The notes under the pieces were generated by a model. It saw nothing but the letters and a program-made list of their open reading frames with translations. It was not told the origin of the DNA and did not search any database. A stretch of 64,000 bases of DNA, taken from contig FMVL01000007.1 in the NCBI GenBank assembly GCA_900102235.1, positions 248,001 to 312,000 of the forward strand. Direction: 5' to 3'. The position numbers and the translations under genes are program-made. Source of the DNA: Lachnospiraceae bacterium XBB2008. Its GTDB lineage: Bacteria; Bacillota; Clostridia; Lachnospirales; Lachnospiraceae. Below are positions 45,201-52,691 of the stretch, in pieces (position 1 is the first letter of the stretch; every line of letters starts with the position of its first letter).

Positions 45201-45818
45201 TTCAAGGGGAGCCAGCTGCTTCTCAAGCTCTGCCAGGATATCCTTGATACGGATCAGATTCATCTTCTCGTCTTCAAGTTTCTTGACAGCCTGGTTCTTG
45301 CGTCTCTTGAACTTAACGATACCTGCGGCCTCGTCAAAAAGTTCACGCCTCTCCTCGGGCTTACCCGAAAGGATACGGTCGATCTGACCCTGACCTATGA
45401 TCGAATAACCTTCCTTACCTATACCGGTATCATAGAAAAGCTCCGCAACGTCCTTAAGACGGCATATGGTACCGTTGATCATGTACTCGCTCTCACCGGA
45501 GCGGTAAAGACGCCTGGATACCGTAACCTCGTCGTAATCTATGGCCAGCTGATGATCGGAGTTATCAAGAGTGATAGCAACATAAGCAGAGCTTAAAGCC
45601 TTGCGGACTTCCGTACCGGAGAAAATGACATCCTGCATGGAACCGCCTCGAAGCTGCTTTACTCTCTGCTCACCGAGTACCCATCTTACGGCATCGGCGA
45701 CATTACTCTTACCCGAACCGTTAGGGCCCACTATACCTGTTATACCGTTGTGGAATTTGAAGACTATCTTATTTGCAAAGGATTTGAATCCCTGAACTTC
45801 TATGCTCTTTAAATACAT
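42258..45818 (-). CDS. smc: SMC, chromosome condensation ATPase
   Basis: A 1186-residue protein that compacts and segregates the chromosome with ScpA and ScpB. Head parts: Walker A GPNGSGKSNV at the N-terminus, signature MSGGEKSLTAIALLF and Walker B FCLLDEIEAALD at the C-terminus. Two long coiled coils (about 170-500 and 680-1030) flank a hinge near 520-660 (YGGAIKAVMEQKA, TPGGAISGGAFK). Starts inside the rnc end (10-bp overlap). Confidence 0.99.
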   Translation of the reverse strand: MYLKSIEVQGFKSFANKIVFKFHNGITGIVGPNGSGKSNVADAVRWVLGEQRVKQLRGGSMQDVIFSGTEVRKALSSAYVAITLDNSDHQLAIDYDEVTVSRRLYRSGESEYMINGTICRLKDVAELFYDTGIGKEGYSIIGQGQIDRILSGKPEERRELFDEAAGIVKFKRRKNQAVKKLEDEKMNLIRIKDILAELEKQLAPLEKQAEKARIYLKKKEALKTLDVNVFLLENVSVNNDLKATLEKLANAQKDLEDTRTRYDQAMKEFEEVDETINTLNDEIETVRAAITDNSVTRTKLENQIELFKEQIKSAEGSEEHFNKRIADINAVIAEREKEKEKVLADKAGVDEKLKALTEMRDKVNDELTKVQQEITDLNDTIEENKNLIIESLDHKATIKSQLGRFDTMIEQINIQKADVNAKLLRFESEDMRSSEEIENLEKEFARIGESIEDSKKAQKKAEEDLVGIRDKMRSLDDDLQKARMIYQQEKSKLDALINIAERYEGYGGAIKAVMEQKADEKGIVGVVADILSTDEEYETAIETALGGNIQNIVTDDEECAKRMIAFLKKNRHGRATFLPLTSITNPETFKKKEALKEKGVIGLADTLVHVDKKYKDVASYLLGRILVVDNIDNAVKIARKYDYSIRMVTKEGEYLTPGGAISGGAFKNTSNLLSRRREIEGIRKKIDELKGNVDSIEKEIDNKKNERNGLRELIEKLKVEISNKTVEQNTARLNVESAREKQGQARVDFEELNVNKQDLENQGIDINRQKEEIKNELVESEKREQKAKELIDELSARLEGLREQETDKLSEVSSAEVEVEKIRQSEKFYQNDIDRIDGEIAHSREELEEVQSGVSSSKEDIEAKRNMITELEKTIEAAAAALTEAENKLKEDIARKDELSVKHKDFITGRESLYESRSGLEKEVLRLENRKERLEAALEDKVNYMWDEYEITLSDATQMRNEELTDLNSMKKEITGLRDEIRKLGEVNVNAIEDYREVSERYGFMKTQHDDLITAEETLKGIIEELDTQMRDQFTEKFGEINKQFDKVFKELFGGGHGTLELMEDEDILEAGIRITAQPPGKKLVNMMQMSGGEKSLTAIALLFAIQNLKPSPFCLLDEIEAALDENNVSRFADYLHKLTRNTQFIVITHRRGTMEKADRLYGITMQEKGVSTLVSVSLIDKELDD

Positions 45819-46492
45819 TTACCACTCCTCAGCGCATCCAGTGCGGCAGCCTGTTGCGCGCTCTTTTTCGACCTGCCCTCTCCGTCCGATACCTGCTCAC
45901 CGTCGATGAGACAGGCGACCTTATAGACCTTGGCATGGTCAGGTCCCGATTCCCCGATCACTTCATAGGTCACAACCTGCCCGTTGGCCTGGGCCAGCTG
46001 CTGCAGTTGAGATTTGGCATCGTAGAAAGCATGTATCTCATCCGCATGGCTCATGATGAACCTGTTTACAAACTTCGCCGCTTCATCAAGACCGCTGTCT
46101 AAATATATGCCGCCTATGATCGCTTCCATGACATCGGAGATTATGGACTCTTTTGTACGTCCACCGGTAGATTCCTCGCCACGTCCGAGCCGGATATAAT
46201 CTGCCAGATCTATATCGCGGGCGCAATGAGCAAGTGCCGGTTCACACACCAGAGATGCCCTGAGTTTGGTCATATCCCCTTCGGGCATATCGGGATGATT
46301 ATGGAAAATATGATCGCTGGAGATCAGCTCGAGAACCGCATCCCCCAAAAACTCCTGCCTCTCATAATCCGCTCCTCTGCCCGCCTTGATCTCATTGGCA
46401 TAAGACGAATGGGTAAGAGCAACGGTAAGATAGCCGGGATCATTGAAGGTGTAGCCGATCGCTTCTTCCAGCTGTTTGATATCCTTTTTCAT
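45809..46492 (-). CDS. rnc: Ribonuclease III
   Basis: A 227-residue double-strand-specific ribonuclease. The signature ERQEFLGDAVLELIS is near residue 43; the second acidic site is in SDVMEAIIGGIYLDSG; a double-stranded RNA-binding domain ends the protein (GRSKKSAQQAAALDAL). Its GAGGTC ribosome site lies directly against the run of T residues of the acpP terminator, so it depends on read-through or another promoter. Confidence 0.98.
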   Translation of the reverse strand: MKKDIKQLEEAIGYTFNDPGYLTVALTHSSYANEIKAGRGADYERQEFLGDAVLELISSDHIFHNHPDMPEGDMTKLRASLVCEPALAHCARDIDLADYIRLGRGEESTGGRTKESIISDVMEAIIGGIYLDSGLDEAAKFVNRFIMSHADEIHAFYDAKSQLQQLAQANGQVVTYEVIGESGPDHAKVYKVACLIDGEQVSDGEGRSKKSAQQAAALDALRSGKCI

Positions 46493-46500
46493 CTGACCTC

Positions 46501-46535
46501 AAAAAACGGGCACCGCCGGGATACGGCAGCGCCCG
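46501..46535 (-). terminator. Terminator hairpin between acpP and rnc
   Basis: A G/C-rich 12-bp stem (CGGGCGCTGCCG with CGGCGGTGCCCG, two G-U pairs) with a five-base loop is followed by six T residues on the minus strand. The next bases, GAGGTC, are the rnc ribosome site. Confidence 0.9.
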
Positions 46536-46550
46536 CAGATAAAACTTTTT

Positions 46551-46787
46551 TTATAATCCTGATACTGCTGACTTGATGAGGTTGACTGCCTCTTCAACAG
46601 TGGTAATACTCTCTGCTTTCTCCGGAGGGATCTCGATATCAAACTCCTCCTCTATACCCATAATGATCTGAAAAACATCAAGTGAATCCGCACCCAGATC
46701 ATCCATGAATGTCGTCTCGGGACGGATCTCCTCGGGATCCACGTTAAGAACCTCAGCAATGACCTTCTTCAGTTTTTCTAATTCCAT
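46551..46787 (-). CDS. acpP: Acyl carrier protein
   Basis: A 78-residue acidic carrier for fatty acid synthesis. The phosphopantetheine serine is in DLGADSLDV. TTAGGAGG precedes the ATG. Between plsX and rnc as usual. Confidence 0.98.
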   Translation of the reverse strand: MELEKLKKVIAEVLNVDPEEIRPETTFMDDLGADSLDVFQIIMGIEEEFDIEIPPEKAESITTVEEAVNLIKSAVSGL

Positions 46788-46827
46788 AAGTATTACCTCC
46801 TAAGCTTAAGTTCTAAGCAAATGTATA

Positions 46828-47853
46828 TCAATCGTCGTATGACTCTGTCGTATTACCTAGCATTTCTTGTATTTTAACAGGAATATCCTGCTGAGTAAAG
46901 GTTATACACTGAAGAATGGAGTTTTTGATCTCCTTGGCCGTGGACGAGCCGTGTGTTTTGACTACGAGTCCCTTCAGGCCGAGGAGCGGTGCACCTCCAT
47001 GCTCACTTGTCTGGAACCTCTTGAGAGATTTCTTCAGGTCTTTCTTGATGAGCAGGGCACCTATCTTGGTCTTCACGCTCTTCATCAGCACACCCTTGAT
47101 CTCACCGAGCAGCGCTGAGCCTACGCCCTCATAGGTCTTAAGGATCACATTTCCGGTGAACGCCTCGCATAGAGCGATGTCAACCGCACCCATCGGAATA
47201 TCCCTGGCTTCCACAGAACCTACGAAATTGATCTCGGGGCAATTCTTCAGCAGAGGAAAAGTCTCTTTGACAAGAGCGTTTCCCTTATCCTCTTCGGCAC
47301 CGATGTTCACGATACCGACAGTGGGGTTCTTTACTCCGTATACATCACGCATATATATCGTACCCATCTTCGCAAACTGAACCAGATGGGATGATCTTGC
47401 ATCAACATTGGCTCCGCAGTCGATCAGCAGTGTATCGCCTTTGAGCGTGGGGATAAGTGGGGCAAGAGGTGCTCTTTCGACTCCCTTGATACGGCCTACT
47501 ATGACCTGTCCGCCTACGAGTGTTGCGCCCGTGCTTCCAGCGGATACGTAAGCATCGCATTTTCCGTCCTTGACCAGATTCATGGCTACCACGATGGATG
47601 AGTCTTTTTTCTTACGGATCGCCATTACAGGAGGTTCCGCATTCTCGATGATCTCGGTAGCGGGCACGACCTCTATACGGTCTTTGGGAAAAGTGTACTT
47701 AGCCAGCTCTTCATTTACCGCCGTCTCTGATCCTACCAGATATACCTTTACTTCACTGCTCTCGTTAACGGCATCAACAGCCCCCTTGACTATCTCAAGA
47801 GGAGCGTTGTCGCCTCCCATCGCGTCTACAGCCACTCGAACCATTTCAGACAT
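46828..47853 (-). CDS. plsX: PlsX, phosphate acyltransferase
   Basis: A 341-residue enzyme that turns acyl-ACP into acyl-phosphate, the substrate of PlsY (10094-10798). Segments AVDAMGGDNAPLEIVKGA, SAGSTGATLVGGQ and CEAFTGNVILKTYEG are typical. Preceded by GGAGG. A terminator separates it from rpmF, so it relies on read-through or a weak promoter in the 54-bp gap. Confidence 0.97.
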   Translation of the reverse strand: MSEMVRVAVDAMGGDNAPLEIVKGAVDAVNESSEVKVYLVGSETAVNEELAKYTFPKDRIEVVPATEIIENAEPPVMAIRKKKDSSIVVAMNLVKDGKCDAYVSAGSTGATLVGGQVIVGRIKGVERAPLAPLIPTLKGDTLLIDCGANVDARSSHLVQFAKMGTIYMRDVYGVKNPTVGIVNIGAEEDKGNALVKETFPLLKNCPEINFVGSVEARDIPMGAVDIALCEAFTGNVILKTYEGVGSALLGEIKGVLMKSVKTKIGALLIKKDLKKSLKRFQTSEHGGAPLLGLKGLVVKTHGSSTAKEIKNSILQCITFTQQDIPVKIQEMLGNTTESYDD

Positions 47854-47899
47854 GATATTCTACCTCCATAAAACCTTAATAACTATACTAAAGAGGCAT

Positions 47900-47936
47900 A
47901 AAAAAAGCAAGCCTTCCGGATGATCCGAAAGGCTTG
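47900..47936 (-). terminator. Intrinsic terminator between rpmF and plsX
   Basis: A 14-bp imperfect stem (CAAGCCTTTCGGAT against ATCCGGAAGGCTTG, one mismatch) with minimal loop is followed by CTTTTTTT on the minus strand, 24 bp past the rpmF stop. Confidence 0.92.
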
Positions 47937-47959
47937 AACGTAAACATGTAAAGATAAGA

Positions 47960-48139
47960 TCAATCAACAGCGATGATCTCTTTCTTGTTGTAAGTACCGC
48001 ACTTCTTGCATACTCTGTGAGGAGCCATCAGCGCACCGCACTTACTGCACTTAACAAGTGTAGGAGCTGACATCTTCCAGTTAGCTCTTCTCTTGTCTCT
48101 TCTTCCCTTGGAAGATTTATTCTTAGGACAAATGGACAT
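47960..48139 (-). CDS. rpmF: Ribosomal protein L32, zinc-ribbon form
   Basis: A 59-residue protein, too short to be listed by most simple scans. It reads MSICPKNKSSKGRRDKRRAN and then a CxxC...CxxC zinc ribbon (CSKCG and CKKCG). The four cysteines make it the zinc-dependent form. GGGAGGTG precedes the ATG. No DUF177 (YceD) gene, its frequent partner, stands between it and ackA. Confidence 0.97.
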   Translation of the reverse strand: MSICPKNKSSKGRRDKRRANWKMSAPTLVKCSKCGALMAPHRVCKKCGTYNKKEIIAVD

Positions 48140-48226
48140 TTTAACACCTCCCTCTTACCGGTTTTATCGCAAGAGAACAAATGTCCTCTACATAGCTTAC
48201 TCAAGTCTTTTGACCAGACCTAATAG

Positions 48227-48255
48227 ATTATATTAGGGTATGGCCGGTTTGTCAA
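48227..48255 (-). promoter_or_regulatory. Perfect-consensus sigma-A promoter of rpmF
   Basis: Minus-strand TTGACA (48250-48255), 17 bp, TATAAT (48227-48232): exact consensus. It begins 8 bp past the ackA stop. The leader of about 80 nt contains a small hairpin (GAGGAC-ATTT-GTTCTC, 48173-48188). It should drive strong rpmF expression and feed plsX onward. Confidence 0.93.
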
Positions 48256-48262
48256 CACATTT

Positions 48263-49456
48263 TTATACAAGTGCAACAGTTTCACGGGCTATGGCCAGTT
48301 CCTCATTGGTAGGCAGGTTATATACCGTTACTTTGGATGAATCAGATGAGATCACAGCCTCATCTCCTCTTACGAGATTGGCTTCAGGATCAAGTTCAAC
48401 TCCCATGAATCCGAGATAAGCACAGATCTTGGCTCTGACCATGGGGCCGTTCTCTCCGACACCTGCGGTAAAGCAGATGGCATCAACTCCGTTCATGGCC
48501 GCTGCATACGAACCGATATACTTGGCTACACGCAGACAATAGGTCTCGATCGCTCTGATGCAGTTAGCCTCTCCCTTGTTGTACCCGGCCTCCAGATCGC
48601 GGAAATCCGATGAAAATCCGCCGGATAATCCGAGAACGCCGGATTTTTTGTTCAGGATATCGACCATCTCGTCAAGAGTCTTGTTTTCCTTGGCTGCTAT
48701 GTACTGGATTATGGCGGGATCTATATCGCCGCTTCGGGTACCCATGATTATACCTTCAAGAGGAGTAAGTCCCATGGAAGTATCAACGCACTCACCATTC
48801 TTCACCGCGCTCAGAGACGCACCGTTTCCGAGATGACATACTATGATCTTTAGATCCTTAATATCCCTGCCCATGAGATCTGCGCATCGCTTTGATACAA
48901 ATGAGTGGCTGGTTCCGTGGAAACCGTATCTGCGCACGCGATACTTCTCGTAATACTCGTAAGGAAGTCCGTAGAGATATGCTTTTTCGGGCATGGTCTG
49001 ATGGAAGGCAGTATCAAAGACCGCAACCTGAGGAACACCGGGCATCAGTTTCTCACATGCATCGATACCTATCAGGTTAGCCGGATTATGAAGCGGAGCA
49101 AGATCGGCACATTCTCTGATCGCATTCTTCACGGATTCATCAATGATCACACTTGTCGAGAATGCTTCTCCGCCGTGGACCACTCTGTGCCCTACCGCAC
49201 CTATCTCGGACAGGTCGGAGATCACGCCGTGTTCCGGACCGGTCAGTGCTTCTATGACCAGACTGACAGCCTTGTTATGATCGGGCATCGGAGTCTGAGT
49301 CGTGATCTTGTCGGATCCCGCAGGGCTGTACACTATCTGAGATCCTTCTATACCTATCCTCTCGCAGAGCCCCTTGGCCAGAACAGCCTCGGAGTCCGAA
49401 TCTATGAGCTGAAACTTAAGCGATGATGAACCGCAGTTTATGACCAGAACTTTCAT
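48263..49456 (-). CDS. ackA: Acetate kinase
   Basis: A 397-residue kinase that makes ATP from acetyl phosphate while releasing acetate. Motifs: VINCGSSSLKFQL, GHRVVHGGEAF, VFDTAFHQTMP, RRYGFHGTSHSFVS. Follows pta by 24 bp; together they form the acetate overflow pathway. No terminator is visible before the rpmF promoter. Confidence 0.98.
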   Translation of the reverse strand: MKVLVINCGSSSLKFQLIDSDSEAVLAKGLCERIGIEGSQIVYSPAGSDKITTQTPMPDHNKAVSLVIEALTGPEHGVISDLSEIGAVGHRVVHGGEAFSTSVIIDESVKNAIRECADLAPLHNPANLIGIDACEKLMPGVPQVAVFDTAFHQTMPEKAYLYGLPYEYYEKYRVRRYGFHGTSHSFVSKRCADLMGRDIKDLKIIVCHLGNGASLSAVKNGECVDTSMGLTPLEGIIMGTRSGDIDPAIIQYIAAKENKTLDEMVDILNKKSGVLGLSGGFSSDFRDLEAGYNKGEANCIRAIETYCLRVAKYIGSYAAAMNGVDAICFTAGVGENGPMVRAKICAYLGFMGVELDPEANLVRGDEAVISSDSSKVTVYNLPTNEELAIARETVALV

Positions 49457-49480
49457 TTATGCATATCTCCTTTTAGTGAT

Positions 49481-50482
49481 CTATTGTAATTGTGCCTGAA
49501 CGGCCGTAAGAGCTACTACACCCACGATATCCTCCCATGAGCATCCGCGGGACAGGTCATTGACCGGTTTGGCGATACCCTGGAGCATCGGGCCGTATGC
49601 CTCAGCCCTGCCGAGTCTCTGAACCAGTTTGTATCCTATATTTCCGGCATCCAGATTGGGGAAGATCAGGACATTGGCTTTTCCTGCCACTTCAGAACCG
49701 GGTGCCTTGGATTTGGCGATATGAGGAACGAGTGCCGCATCCGTCTGCAGTTCTCCGTCTATCGTAAGAGAAGGATACTGCTCATGTGCTATGCGGACTG
49801 CTTCCGTCACCTTATCCACCAGAGGATGCTTCGCACTGCCCTTGGTCGAGTGGGAAAGCATGGCGATAATGGGTTTGGAACCCACGAGAGACTTAAAGCT
49901 CTTCGCGGATGTATCGGCGATCGCTGCCAGTTCCTCAGAATTGGGATCCTGATTCAAACCGCAGTCGGCAAAAAGGAATGTACCGTGATCTCCGTATTCA
50001 CAATCCGGAACATCAAGTATGAAGAACGCGCTTACAAGTTTGACACCGGGAGCAGTCTTAAGTACCTGGAGTGCAGGTCTTAAAGTATCTGCGGTCGCAT
50101 GGCACGCTCCGGCTACCATTCCGTCCGCATCATTGGCCTTGACCATGACTACGCCGAACATCAGCGGGTCTGCAAGCAGTATCTCTCTGGCCTTCTCTTC
50201 GGTCATGCCTTTGGCCTTACGTGTCTCATACAGAAGATTGGCATAATCATCGAACTTGTCGCATTTAGTCGGATCAACGACTTTTACCCCGTCAAGTTCC
50301 ACTTCCAGCCATCCGGCACCGTCCATGATCTTCTCTTCGTTACCGATCATTATGATGTCTGCGATACCCTCCTGAAGGATATGTGATGCGGCAATAAGTG
50401 TTCTCTTGTCATTTGTCTCGGGCAGGACTATGGTCTTTTTATCCTGTCTTGCTTTTTCTTTGATTCCGTCAATATAACCCAT
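49481..50482 (-). CDS. pta: Phosphate acetyltransferase
   Basis: A 333-residue, single-domain Pta that converts acetyl-CoA and phosphate to acetyl phosphate. IVLPETNDKRTLIAA, ANDADGMVAGACHATADTLRPA, GLNQDPNSEELA and MLSHSTKGSAKH are typical. The short form lacks the N-terminal regulatory domains of enterobacterial Pta. Follows the EAL gene by 23 bp with AAAGGGG upstream. Confidence 0.97.
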   Translation of the reverse strand: MGYIDGIKEKARQDKKTIVLPETNDKRTLIAASHILQEGIADIIMIGNEEKIMDGAGWLEVELDGVKVVDPTKCDKFDDYANLLYETRKAKGMTEEKAREILLADPLMFGVVMVKANDADGMVAGACHATADTLRPALQVLKTAPGVKLVSAFFILDVPDCEYGDHGTFLFADCGLNQDPNSEELAAIADTSAKSFKSLVGSKPIIAMLSHSTKGSAKHPLVDKVTEAVRIAHEQYPSLTIDGELQTDAALVPHIAKSKAPGSEVAGKANVLIFPNLDAGNIGYKLVQRLGRAEAYGPMLQGIAKPVNDLSRGCSWEDIVGVVALTAVQAQLQ

Positions 50483-50505
50483 TTTTATTACCCCTTTGCA
50501 GTTTT

Positions 50506-52539
50506 TTATCCGTTGTAATAGCTTATGCCCACTATTATCCTTTTATTCCCGTCTTCCTCTATCATCGATGCGCGCAGGTTCACATATACGGGCTCGCCAT
50601 TCATCATGAGCCGGTATATCATTGTAAACGCTCCGTTCCTTCCGATCTCCTCAAGCATCTTCTCTTTGGTGAACATGGCCTTAAACAGATCAACGTCGCT
50701 CTGATAGATCACGTTAATGCTGGCATCACGGGAGTCGGCAAAGAAATCCTCTCCGTGGATACTTAGATCGAGTTTATCAAACTCTTTTGTGGTTTCGTAT
50801 CCGTCGTAACGTCCCGTTTCAGGATCCACGGTATATATGGCGATATAGTTGCCTGCAAGAGCCATGACACGGGAGTATGTCTTACGTTCTTCCCTTACTG
50901 AGTCATACTCCTTTTGGAGCTTCATCTGCGCATCCACATCACTCACACCGATGATCAGATGATCTTCATTACTCCGTACAGCCTTCATGCTGGCATATCT
51001 GGGAACACCGTCTATGACTCTTCTGTAGTTGATCCTGTATATGCCTTCCTCATCCAGGCATTTCAGTACATTTTCACGCGTAAAGGATTCAACGAATCTC
51101 TCCACATCCTCGCTGTAGAGATACTTATAGGCATCACGGCGGGAAGCGGCGAAGAAATCCTCTCCGCTCGTCTGAACATTCAACGACGAATTTGCTACAT
51201 CGGGCGAATACTCAACATATTTCTCGGTATCGAGATTCACATAGAACAAGTCCAGATAGTCAGTGGAAAGAGCATGTGCCACCTGTGAGAAATCCAGCTG
51301 ATTATCGACCAACTCCTCTATATCAAGTATCGCAACAGCGCAGGCGGTAACGCCTGTCACAGTGTTCGTCGCGATACGACTGATTATAGCCCTCATCTTG
51401 CTCCCGCCCGGAAGCGATGCCTCAAATAAAATCCTGCCTCCGTTTGCGCTGCACTGTCTGAGCGAATCGTAGAAACTCCGCTCTCCTTCACCATTAATGT
51501 TCGTATTTTCGAAGCGCTGTCCTATATGTATTGAATCAAGATACCGCTCGGTGAAATTCCTGTATGACTTATTGCATCTGGTTATCGCGTATCCGTTTTC
51601 ATCAACTTCAAATACACAGATGGGAAGAGTTTCAAAATACTTGCGGAATGAATCTCCGGAATATTCCTCACCGGCTATGACTGACATGTCATACAGATTA
51701 ACACAACCTATGGCATCGTAATAATCACTCTGGGCAGGGTCTTCGAATCCGATCTGATTTCCGCTCTGATAGCGTTCCAGGATCTGCTCAAGAGATACGG
51801 GCTTGCAGAAATGATATCCCTGCAGTTTGTTACATCCGATCTCTCTTAAGAACTCAGCCTGTTCCTCCGTTTCAACGCCTTCCGTGATCGTCTTGATACC
51901 GAGAGCCATGGCCATACGCACCAGTTCCGTGAGCATGATACGGCTTTTCTCTCGATCGAACCGTTGCATGAACTTTATATCGAACTTGATATGATCAAAA
52001 CTGATATCCTGGAGAACATCCACGGATGAATATCCGCTACCGAAATCATCCATCCAGACAGAGAATCCCAGACTCTGAAAACGCTCTATCTGCGCTTTCA
52101 TATATTCAAAATCCTCGCCGAGGATACTTTCGGTGATCTCTACGATAAGTTTCTCTCTGGGGATCTGCGCATCATCAACGCGCTTGGTTATCTCTTCGAC
52201 TATGTCGCATGAATCGAAATCCGTTCTGGACAGATTGACGGATATCGGCACAAGATATAACCCGGCCTCAGCCTGCGCTTTCATCTTTTTCAGAACATCA
52301 TCAACTATGTGAAGGTCCAGTTTATATATAAGTTTGGCATTTTCCAGAACCGGAATGAAGTCTGCCGGAGACAGGATCCCCTTATCGGGATCTATCCATC
52401 TGGCCAGTGCCTCCTCCTGACATACTCTTCCGTTCGAAGACCTGACGATCGGCATGTAATATGCACGGATCCAGTTTTCCGACAAGGCGCGATCAAGATT
52501 ACCTAAGATGTACTGACTATATGTATCAAATCCGTTCAT
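50506..52539 (-). CDS. EAL-domain cyclic-di-GMP phosphodiesterase with tandem PAS-like modules
   Basis: A 677-residue soluble protein. The EAL domain is at the N-terminus (to about 255) and keeps the catalytic set: QEEALARW, NLSRTDF, VEITES, MDDFGSGYSS, KFDIKF, EGVETEEQ and LQGYHF. It should hydrolyse c-di-GMP. The remaining 420 residues hold PAS-like sensor modules; two of them (about 430-540 and 560-675) share the pattern GEDFFA.SR.DA ... FTxExxL ... YR and look duplicated. An EAL domain placed before its sensors is the reverse of the usual order. First gene of the run leading to pta and ackA. Confidence 0.88.
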   Translation of the reverse strand: MNGFDTYSQYILGNLDRALSENWIRAYYMPIVRSSNGRVCQEEALARWIDPDKGILSPADFIPVLENAKLIYKLDLHIVDDVLKKMKAQAEAGLYLVPISVNLSRTDFDSCDIVEEITKRVDDAQIPREKLIVEITESILGEDFEYMKAQIERFQSLGFSVWMDDFGSGYSSVDVLQDISFDHIKFDIKFMQRFDREKSRIMLTELVRMAMALGIKTITEGVETEEQAEFLREIGCNKLQGYHFCKPVSLEQILERYQSGNQIGFEDPAQSDYYDAIGCVNLYDMSVIAGEEYSGDSFRKYFETLPICVFEVDENGYAITRCNKSYRNFTERYLDSIHIGQRFENTNINGEGERSFYDSLRQCSANGGRILFEASLPGGSKMRAIISRIATNTVTGVTACAVAILDIEELVDNQLDFSQVAHALSTDYLDLFYVNLDTEKYVEYSPDVANSSLNVQTSGEDFFAASRRDAYKYLYSEDVERFVESFTRENVLKCLDEEGIYRINYRRVIDGVPRYASMKAVRSNEDHLIIGVSDVDAQMKLQKEYDSVREERKTYSRVMALAGNYIAIYTVDPETGRYDGYETTKEFDKLDLSIHGEDFFADSRDASINVIYQSDVDLFKAMFTKEKMLEEIGRNGAFTMIYRLMMNGEPVYVNLRASMIEEDGNKRIIVGISYYNG

Positions 52540-52608
52540 ACAGCATCCCCCTTATAGTTTCTCCCATAACTCCCCCGGTCCCCCGAAAAAAGGGGAACGA
52601 TTATGTCA

Positions 52609-52637
52609 ATAGTACCACAAACCGTGGGATAATCCAA
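52609..52637 (-). promoter_or_regulatory. Promoter of the EAL-pta-ackA operon
   Basis: Minus-strand TTGGAT and TACTAT are 17 bp apart, and TGG precedes TACTAT as an extended -10. The leader of about 60 nt contains CCCC-TTTTTTC-GGGG, a short hairpin; no known riboswitch is recognised. Confidence 0.7.
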
Positions 52638-52642
52638 CAAAC

Positions 52643-52651
52643 TGTGATAAT
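52643..52651 (+). promoter_or_regulatory. Possible extended -10 promoter of the ABC-F gene
   Basis: TGTGATAAT is an extended -10 about 40 bp before the ABC-F start; no -35 match. It lies back to back with the EAL-operon promoter. Confidence 0.35.
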
Positions 52652-52691
52652 ATATTCAAATGTAATGTCTATTCGGTGGGATTGATTTACC

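Noticed and set aside
52540-52605. c-di-GMP riboswitch before the EAL gene
   Set aside because: The leader is about 60 nt, too short, with only a simple CCCC/GGGG hairpin.
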